Both the position numbers and the translations under genes were made by a program. A DNA stretch of 64,000 bases, from NCBI GenBank assembly GCA_026182355.1, contig JAPFBL010000003.1, forward strand, positions 1,178,001 to 1,242,000, in the 5' to 3' direction. This DNA comes from Hermatobates lingyangjiaoensis. Lineage: Eukaryota; Arthropoda; Insecta; Hemiptera; Hermatobatidae. The notes under the pieces are model-generated. The model was not told where the DNA came from. It was given only the letters and a program-made list of their open reading frames with translations, and did not search any database. This document shows positions 56,111 through 64,000 of the stretch, in pieces (within the stretch, counting starts at the first letter, position 1; each line of letters opens with the position of its first letter).

Positions 56111-57477
56111 GACAAAGCCTACTGTCACCTGTAAATCTCAAAATAGTTCTCACTTCCTCTTCAGTTTACAAAATTCATCGCTTCTTCATTCAACTATCAA
56201 TTCATGCTTCAATTATTACATTAGAGTTTCATATTTTTTTCCAAATTTAAAATATTGATAGCAAATAAGTATTTAGGTATGACAAATATAAGAAAAAATA
56301 AATCAATAATACCTATTAAAAAAAAAAAGAAAAAAATCTGAAGTGGCCTACACTCAAATTTAGTGTATGTAAACATAACAACAAACCCTTCAGCAATTGA
56401 TTGAGTTCTAGTTTTTATTTTAGAGCAGCTATAGCGTAGATGCAATCTCAAAACTCTCTGTTAATTACCATTAAACTCATAGACATTCAGTTTAATGATT
56501 CCTTATGATTTTGTCACTAACTCCTTATATATCATTTATAAAAAACTTGAATTAGTTGACTAGAAAAAAAATGGTCATATTGTTACTCTCATTATCTAGC
56601 TGAGGGCTTAAATTGTCGTACCATATCTATCCTGTTTTGTGCGTCATTGTGGTATATAAAACAAAGTTTGGATTTTATGTTATCAATAAACTTCATGGTT
56701 TCGTTAGAGTAGTATCTTGATTTCTATCAGTTTTGTTATGATTTTTTAGAAATTTGTATCTTCTTCAATGTGATTGACAAACATAAACATAGAAGCTGTT
56801 CAAAGGTTTCTAACCTTTTCAGACAGTCTTCATTGTTCGTATGATGTTAATAGCAGCTTACATGATTATAGTAGTAGTTGAGAGGACAATGTTTAGTTAG
56901 ATATTCTGCACAGATATTCCAATTATTATTTTATGAATTTATTTTGCTACAATTTATGCACCAAACATAGATTACTTATTGAATACTTAATAAATCTCAA
57001 GTATCCAAACATTTAGCTAAAGTGATTCTTTTAAGAGTTCAACATTTTTCTGTTTTGTTAAATGTAATTTTTAAGACATATTTGGTTGATTTACTTTGAA
57101 TAGGCCTATTATCCATCATAAATATACTTATTTGTCAAACACCTTTTTATTAATATAGCCCAAGAGTTTTCCATTTTTAATGTACTAACATTATTTGTTC
57201 TATATTATAAGGTGGAAATTGGTAGGTCACTAATACCTAATAAGATAGTTTATATGTTTCCAATCAACGGAGATGTGGTATTAAGACAATAGCTTAATAC
57301 CAAAGACAACGAAAAGTTTCTTTCCGATGCTACAATATTTAACAAAACAATGGAGTTTCCTAAAAACAGTCGAACTATATGTCTGATAATTAGTTCTGCT
57401 AAATAATGTTGATAGTTACTATAGTACTTTGTTGATACTTATGTTCAAGTGTGCTACACATTTTGCACGTATGGGGA
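56111..57477. other. AT-rich spacer, nothing recognised
   Basis: Poly-A tract near 56320. No element or gene signature. Confidence 0.5.
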
Positions 57478-58163
57478 AAATTTCATTACACTACACAGTT
57501 AATGTTGCTGGAATCTTTGATGGTTGTCTGGCCAAAAACTCAACTCTATCTTCCGACGATTCCAAAATGTATATTTTCATTATGAAGGCTACAAGAAATA
57601 CATAATTTATAATTAGTAGCTAAACAACACCGGATTAAACATAGAAAACATGATAATAAATAATCATACCTTACACCAAGCGTAAGAGTTAAATTAGATT
57701 TTGAATGAACAATCTGAGGCTTATGTCATTATTTTCCTTTTCCAACTATTTATGTTTCTTATGCTTCCGTATATTGCAACAGTTTTCGTTGTTTTAACCC
57801 TTGCTTACTCCCTTCGTAAGTTATTTGAGTTCATAATTTTTGTGCTTTAAAACTTTGTCTACTAAGTATTTATTAATTTTCATACTCCCTAGTAACAACT
57901 ATATAACCTCCTCAGAGCATACCTGAGTCAGTTAGAACCTACCGTTTTTAACTCCTACACTTGGTATAAGGTATGATTATTTATTATCATTTATTCTATG
58001 CTTTAATCCAAAGTATTTTAGTAACTAATAATAAATTATATATTTTCTTGTAACACGATAATGAATATATAAATTTTCGAAACGTTGGAAGATAGAGCTG
58101 AGTTTTTGGCCAGACAACCGTTAAAGAGTCTAGCAGCATTAGTTGTGTAGTGTATTAAACTTT
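57478..58163. mobile_element. Element with ~95 bp terminal inverted repeats
   Basis: The left arm (57478-57580) and right arm (58063-58163) are reverse complements with modest divergence. Shared blocks are TTTTTGGCCAGACAACC, GGAAGATAGAG and GTGTAGTGTA. About 480 bp of AT-rich sequence lies between. No transposase or reverse transcriptase was seen. CGAAACGTTGGAAGATAGAG in the right arm recalls Penelope-like terminal repeats, so this could be a solo inverted pair of such repeats or a MITE. Confidence 0.7.
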
Positions 58164-58469
58164 TTACTGGTCCAGAATAGAAGAAATAGAAGTCAATAAT
58201 GATAAAATATCATTATTTCTAGTCAGATGTTTAGCGTTATAAAATCATTTTATGAAATCATAAAATGTACTTTAACATCCCTTTTTTGTTGATGTATTTT
58301 AAAAAAAATTCTTCAAGTGTTATTATTAGATATAATTTCATTTATATCTGACAACATAACATGCATCTTGCTCACAGGCTTTTGGATTCAATCGTAATCC
58401 AACATTTTTAAACTTTACTGAAAAAGAAATTTCAATTTTTTTTGTAAATCTGAGAATTTTTTCAGTTAT

Positions 58470-58856
58470 TGCTTTTGTAGCTTCAATGATAATGCCAAAA
58501 TTTTAAGACTCTAAAGTTATTAGCTTAGGACAAAAAATGTTGTCTAAAAATACATTTTGGTAAAAGTGGTTACTTTCCCACCATGAAATATTGCGGCGAC
58601 CCCCCCCCCCCCCACAATAAAGTGCATCTAAACTATATGTTCCATCTTTGTGGAAAATTTGAATTTAATCGATAAAACGGTATTGACTGGAATATTCACA
58701 AATTTCTGAATACACACCCACCTACATACATACACGCATACACACAGATACATCATTCGAAAACGGTAAAAAGGACTTTGGGAACCCAAAACATGTAAAT
58801 TTGTCAATATATCAAGATCGCATTTTTTCATTATCACTATCCTTATAGTAAAGTAA
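58470..58856 (+). repeat. Family R, 3' half, copy 4
   Basis: Shares TTATTAGCTTA, GTTACTTTCCCACCATGAAA, TTTGAATTTAATCGATAAAA, the CACACCCACC block, GACTTTGGGAACC and the final CCTTATAGTAAAGTAAAA with copies 1-3. A run of 14 C lies at 58600-58613, where other copies have CCCAAACAA. Confidence 0.65.
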
Positions 58857-61649
58857 AAATCATATAATGGGATATAGCTTGCCTTCTCACACTCTCTGTA
58901 ATGAAAATCTTTGTGTAAAATTAGAAGTGCCTACTATAAAGTTCAATGTGCAGACAGTATATCAAACAATCAAACGTTCAATGTGCAGACAGCACAATGT
59001 GCAGAGTCTAGATTAGGTTGGCATTAATAAGTGATTACTGAATAATGTATAATGCATTCAAATGTATGACATGTACTGAAACTACTAGTCAAAAGTCTTG
59101 TTCTATGTAGTTAGTTAAAGCCGTTACTTTTCATCTGTAAGTTATCAATATTTCTTAATAAAGTTATAAAAAAACGTACTCTGGTTTTTCCATATGAGTT
59201 GTTTATATCAATAAAAGAAAAAGACTTTCAAACTTTTCTTACTTGCCTAACTGGAATGAAATCTTGTTCATCTTCCTGAAGGCACTGATAGTTTGGTGAA
59301 GGTTTTTATCGTTTATTACCTTTAGGTCTTTCTATTTCATAAAGAGAAGAGTTACAAATACAAGGTAACTTTTTACAAATTTCAGTATATTCTAAACAAT
59401 GACAAGATTTGAAACCTTTTGAGTAAGGAAGAAAGTGTACTGAAGGTAAAGTATTATGCTCTACTTTATTTTCAAATGGAATTATTTTCAATAACTAAAG
59501 CGAATAAAGCTTCAGTTATTTTCTAGATTACTGCAGTTAACAGTGTTTCCACCACCTCTTACAGCTATCTTCAAACATATATAAACTTGGACAGCCTATA
59601 ATAAGTTTTAATTTACTAAAAACATTTTACGAATAGTCAATGACTTGCTTACGAAACTAGCCTAACCTCTTGATCTTGTTAGTAACCTGATTAGTCATTT
59701 TATTGAATCAATAATGGTCAATACATAAGAGCAAATTACAGTTTCTATCGATGATCAAGGATTTTACCCTGCAGACGGATACAAGATGACTATGTTTCCA
59801 ATTGTAGTGATTCGTTCACGTCCTAAGTTTTGATTCTCCATCCTTTATACTATGAAGTGCTTTAAATGAAATAATGCTACTACTTGGTTATAAGTCAAAT
59901 TTCTAAAACAGATATAGGTTTTTTAGCTGAACAATACATACATGATTATTAGTAACGGCTGATTTAGCTTTCCAAAAAAGCATCATAAATACAAGTAAAT
60001 AGAAAGGACTAAAGAGCCGTGATAGTAGATCTCTTTGCGGCTTTCTTTGTTTAAATGTCTGTATTTATAGTTCTTTGAAGCAGTGACCCAGCCAAAGGCC
60101 TATTGTAACAAACAAGTCAGTACGGTTTTAGAACAAAAACGACACACATCCTCAGACTAAAATGATTCTGATATTCATCAAGCTGCTTCTGATAATGACA
60201 TATTGAGATAAGATATAAGATATTCATATAAGAAATCTAACTGTCTCAAACAAAACTTTTTGGATTTAATTCTTACTAGAGACATCGAAATAATTATGAA
60301 AGATTAATTTTAAATATATTCCCAATGTATACATTAGTGGCCTTTCATCCGTAGTGCTGTTCTAGGAGGCGCAAAGTATAGCACATGAGTTACTTGGTAT
60401 ATGTCCTAGATAAGGGCAAGCCATATTATTTACGTTGGGGGTTGTACATTTAACTTTAATCAAGTTCATTAGAAAAGTGATTTTGATGAGCATCTGTCAT
60501 CAGACAGCTTTACAGCCTTCCCGAGGGACTCCAGTTTTAGTAGTAATTGCAGTCAACGTACCTATTAGGTATAACTGACACATAATTTTAAATCTGGAAA
60601 AATTCTTAGGATGCTTCCTAAGAAGCACCTTTTTTTGACTTATACACCATTCTTAACCTGTATCTACTGGTGAATAACAGGTTATCAACATTGTTTTGAA
60701 GCAGAAAAGAGATATAAACTGTTAATGAAGATTTCTCTTAAGTAATTGAAAACAACGAAATGAAGAATATGATACGTCCTCTTGAGTCAGCAAGTCATCC
60801 TTCTTCATTCTATATTTTTTATTTTACATCAATATTTAGAGTTCTAACTTTCATTTTAACACATGATTATGATTATATCACTTAAACTACATCAACGTTA
60901 GAAATACATATATATTCATTATATCGCACGTTGTATGTAATTATAATTTTAATCTGTACCAGATTGTTACCAAATCAATTATTTGATCTTTGATTATAAA
61001 GCAAAAAAAAACAATTATTAATTAAAGCATTAAATTGTAATTTACTATTGTTCATTAAAGCACGAAGACTAAAGTATTTGGGAAACTTCTTGTCTTTATC
61101 GCAATGATAATGATCCACTGTGATTCTATATCGGCCCTAGAGTATGTGAGGTAAAGATAAGTCTAGACAGACTAGAGCTTTGAGCTTGTTGTCAGTTGTT
61201 TATTCTCAAAATGCACGGTATCAAGTTATTATTTAATATCAGCAATACACTAATGTCATCATGATGATGAGGACGTTTGCGAAGTCCAAAAGTGCTGCCA
61301 ATATCAAGATTATGTAATAACATTACTCAGGTTAACATTAAAATTGTCTATCTACTTTGAAATACTGATTAGTTAATATATATATATCAGAATCAGACAA
61401 ATATTTTAAAAATCACTCTGTAATATGTGGTGCTAGAGATGGATGGGGATGGATTGTCTCATTTCTCTATTTATCGCCTTGCAGTAAGTTGAAAGTGTTA
61501 ATTTTTCACTTTACTGATCCAGTGCTTCCCATAAACTATTACTATAATTCGATAACTAATTGGTTTGAAATAAAAAAATCATAAAAAATTAAGGAAATTC
61601 ATAGTTATCTCTTGAGATATGCTGTTAATTTTTGTAATTTTTTGCCTCA
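58857..61649. other. AT-rich spacer
   Basis: A small complex patch near 60010-60075 (AGAGCCGTGATAGTAGATCT) is the only contrast. No coding frame or repeat family was recognised. Confidence 0.5.
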
Positions 61650-61657
61650 ATATAAAG

Positions 61658-62666
61658 CAGGCATGGGCAACTGTCACCTGCGGGCCGCACTTTACTATTT
61701 TCGAGTGGGCGAGGGCCGCATGATGATACACATATGCAAGAAATATTACTTTTCCATACATACTTTTTTTTTCACTTTGTTTTTATTTGTTTTACTGTCG
61801 CAGGCCTGATTTTCTTTTTCTTTCCATTATTTTACCTTCTTTATTTCTTTATAAATGTTCAAATGACATAAATTCTCTCATCATTCTTTTATAAATTCTC
61901 CATCACTGTAGGTTTTCGAATACTTAGCAATTTTTTCTGGAACAATGTAACTGGCTTGCACAATATCATTATTCTTATTCTGTTTCTTAACAAAAAACGT
62001 TTTCTCTCCTATCAAGGCTTTTCCAGTTTTTCAACTTTTTCTTCTCTTGGTCGACCAGTAAGATTGTGATATGAAGGATGTTTTGTCAAGTAGTCTTTTC
62101 AAATTATACTCCTTCAATACACTAATTACATCTGAACAAACGAGGCACACTGGTTTCTCTTTCCATATCACAAAAAAATAGTCTATCGTCCACTTATCTT
62201 GAAACACACGACCTTCATCAATTACCTTTCTTTTCTTCGACATACTTGGGGTTCAAATATTTCAAAAAATGTATTCTTGGCTGTGTGGATACAAGGAGAA
62301 CTATGCTCTTCATGGGTTGATAGAAATGGAATGAATGACAATAATGATTTGCTCCCTTTTATATGGAAACACAAGACAAAAAGTGAAAGCATACGGACTA
62401 ATCCCCAGTAAATCTCCAAACTGACCGACAGACTATTAACTAGGATTAAGATTCTGGTTAAAATGGGGGTAAGATAAATATCTTTTCCCAGTGGGATTTC
62501 CGCGGTTAAATTGATTTTCCAGGCCCAATAATCCCCCTTGGGATAACCTTCGACTGAGAAAGGAATTTTGAAGGCGAAGGCTGGGCATTTACTAATTTGA
62601 GTTTTTTTGTTTTTTGTTTTTTAAGAAACCTAAAAGGCTCCGCGGGCCGCAGGTTGCCCATGCCTG
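61658..62666 (-). mobile_element. hAT transposon (1009 bp) with perfect 8 bp TSD
   Basis: ATATAAAG flanks both ends (61650-61657 and 62667-62674). The left end CAGGCATGGGCAACTGTCAC and the right end, complementary strand, CAGGCATGGGCAACCTGCGG are near-perfect inverted repeats, and both run on into GCGGGCCGC. Inside, the minus strand keeps the N-terminal part of a transposase. The remaining transposase is deleted, so the copy is non-autonomous. Confidence 0.9.
61885..62243 (-). pseudogene. hAT transposase N-terminal relic (BED-type finger, GTF2IRD2/ZBED5-like)
   Basis: The minus-strand frame opens with ATG at 62241-62243 and reads MSKKRKVIDEGRVFQDKW, then YFFV, then PVCLVCSD and KEYNLKR. This is the zinc-finger start of hAT transposases related to the domesticated GTF2IRD2 and ZBED5 proteins. 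CLVC gives the two Cys ligands; the His region (YLTKH) lies in a shifted frame, so one base has been lost or gained near 62093. A second shift follows before an ASYIVPEKIAKYSK segment near 61930, and stops end it at about 61885. The dimerisation and RNase H-like catalytic parts are absent. Confidence 0.75.
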
Positions 62667-62674
62667 ATATAAAG

Positions 62675-62985
62675 GATATGTCATGTTTTACTATGATATT
62701 ACTGTAAAAATACGTGAATTCTTGGATTTAGTTAAAGACATGATTAAAATAGTTGAACACATGTGTTACAAAATAATAGCTAGTTTAAAAGATATATGTA
62801 TAAGATCAACCAATTCCAAAATTGCTTTAAATATATTCACTTGTGAACATTAATACCGTGGGTTTGGTTTAATTATTTTATGACATATATTTCTCAACCA
62901 ACTATACAAATTTGATATTTTTATTACCGAGAACATTTAAAAAAACTGAAGTAGCAAGAATGAATAACAATTATTTGTTTTGTTT
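62675..62985. other. AT-rich spacer
   Basis: Nothing recognised. It ends in a pyrimidine-rich run (TTATTTGTTTTGTTTAG) that serves the next feature. Confidence 0.5.
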
Positions 62986-62987
62986 AG

Positions 62988-63071
62988 GCCTCAGTGTTTC
63001 TGCTTGCCAAATTCCAGAAACGATTTCTATGTTTTTTTTATTCAAAAAAGCCGTGGGAACCAAGTGAATGG
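62988..63071 (+). CDS. Candidate 84 bp internal mini-exon
   Basis: An acceptor (TTTTGTTTAG, ending at 62987) and a strong donor (GTAAGT at 63072-63077) bound 84 bp, exactly 28 codons. Two of three frames are open. Frame 1 ends KKPWEPSEW and would splice in phase 0; frame 2 ends QKSRGNQVNG. The third has a stop. No family was recognised and no other exon of a clear partner gene is visible. Short stretches with good splice signals occur by chance in AT-rich DNA, so this remains a candidate. Confidence 0.3.
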
Positions 63072-63489
63072 GTAAGTTTATACAAGAGCATTTATTTAAA
63101 ATATATGTGTTTTTAAAGTCTGATTTACCTCAGTATTGTTTATAAATAAAATTTTGTTTGCATATATTGTAATTAATTTAGCATGAGTTATATATTTTAC
63201 GAGGATCCTTGTAAACACAGAATTATTATTTTTCATAAATATTTATTACTCTCAGATATTTCATTTTTGTTTCTTGGTAATAACAATCAATAAAACATGC
63301 CTGACGGTATCCCAGAAGTCGCAGATTAAAATCCATATAAACTCAGAAAAAAATGTATGCCTTACGCATTTTTAGGTTAGTATTTTATACTTTTCACTTC
63401 GAACAACAGTGTCTCATGAAAAGGTGAAATTTAATATAGTAGGTAGTAGGTAGTATAGTAGGTAGTATGTGTGCAATAAGTTTTTCGTT
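63072..63489. other. AT-rich spacer
   Basis: A short run of GTAGGTAGTA repeats lies near 63438-63468. Nothing else was recognised. Confidence 0.5.
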
Positions 63490-64000
63490 GTTTTATGTTA
63501 AACTTCGTCAGTGTTTGTCTTTATGATAACTTTATGATAAATAATTAAGAAGATTCATTGGCAGAAGTTACGGTAGGCTTTCTATACTTTATTTATGTTA
63601 AACTTCGTCAGTGTTTGAAGTTATAGTTTTATCTTACTACAAGATTATAGTTTACTAGACTAATTAAGAAGATTCATTGGCAGAAGTTACGGTAGGCTTT
63701 CTATACTTTATTTATGTTAAACTTCGTCAGTGTTTGAAGTTATAGTTTTATCTTACTACAAGATTATAGTTTACTAGACTAATTAAGAAGATTCATTGGT
63801 CAGAAGTTACGGTAGGATTTCTATACTTTATTTATGTTAAACCTCGTCAGTGTTTGAAGTTACAGTTTTATCTTACTACAAGATTATAGTTTACTAGACT
63901 AATTAAGAAGATTCATTGGCAGAAGTTACGGTAGGATTTCTATACTTTATGTATGTTAAACCTCGTCAGTGTTTGAAGTTATAGTTTTATCTTACTACAA
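63490..64000. repeat. 119 bp tandem array running off the window end
   Basis: The marker AAC(T/C)TCGTCAGTGTTTG starts at 63501, 63601, 63720, 63840 and 63959, giving periods of 100, 119, 120 and 119. The first unit is variant and shorter (TGTCTTTATGATAACTTT in place of the later inner block). The last unit is cut by the window end, so the array is longer than seen. It is unrelated in sequence to the 118 bp array at 49203. Confidence 0.95.

Overview
The window looks like gene-poor intergenic or intronic DNA from a eukaryote, probably an invertebrate and perhaps an arthropod. It is strongly AT-rich. It has no operons, no ribosome binding sites and no long intact reading frame. The recognisable content is almost entirely eukaryotic mobile DNA: Helitrons, hAT, piggyBac-like and Tigger/pogo-like DNA transposons, a jockey/CR1-type LINE, a tRNA-derived SINE, foldback elements and satellites. 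The arthropod assignment is inference from this mix and from one CLIP-like exon relic; no species is claimed.

Layout. 1-13 kb: AT-rich sequence with an old Helitron (2373-3227), a small hAT (4035-4379), two short open frames of unknown meaning (5390-6000), GC-richer islands and the first copy of a ~900 bp interspersed family (12165-13070). 14.9-24.6 kb: a foldback element lies 9 bp from a 1.36 kb Helitron (15131-16489). A near-identical Helitron in opposite orientation (22447-23811) sits inside an older Helitron (21928-24560), exactly between A and T. 24.6-34 kb: mostly featureless, with GC islands and a cluster of foldback and duplicated sequence at 31.0-32.8 kb. 35-40 kb: a decayed LINE on the minus strand, an hAT with a perfect 8 bp duplication, and two more Helitron fragments around a tandem array carrying tRNA-like A-box motifs. 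42-48 kb: a local duplication, a second copy of the ~900 bp family, an exon-like frame split by a piggyBac-like element at TTAA, and a Tigger-like element keeping only the two ends of its transposase. 49-56 kb: a 118 bp satellite, a larger copy of the foldback family, and a complete SINE with target site duplications. 57-64 kb: an inverted-repeat element, another copy of the interspersed family, a 1.0 kb hAT with a transposase relic, one candidate 84 bp mini-exon, and a 119 bp tandem array running off the end.

No confident host gene is present. The best host-gene evidence is the split exon (45787-46809) and the mini-exon (62988-63071), both on the plus strand. GC-richer islands of 100-300 bp recur through the desert and could be conserved regulatory elements, but that cannot be tested from one sequence. 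All families and motifs were read by eye, no search was run, and most boundaries of diverged repeats are approximate.
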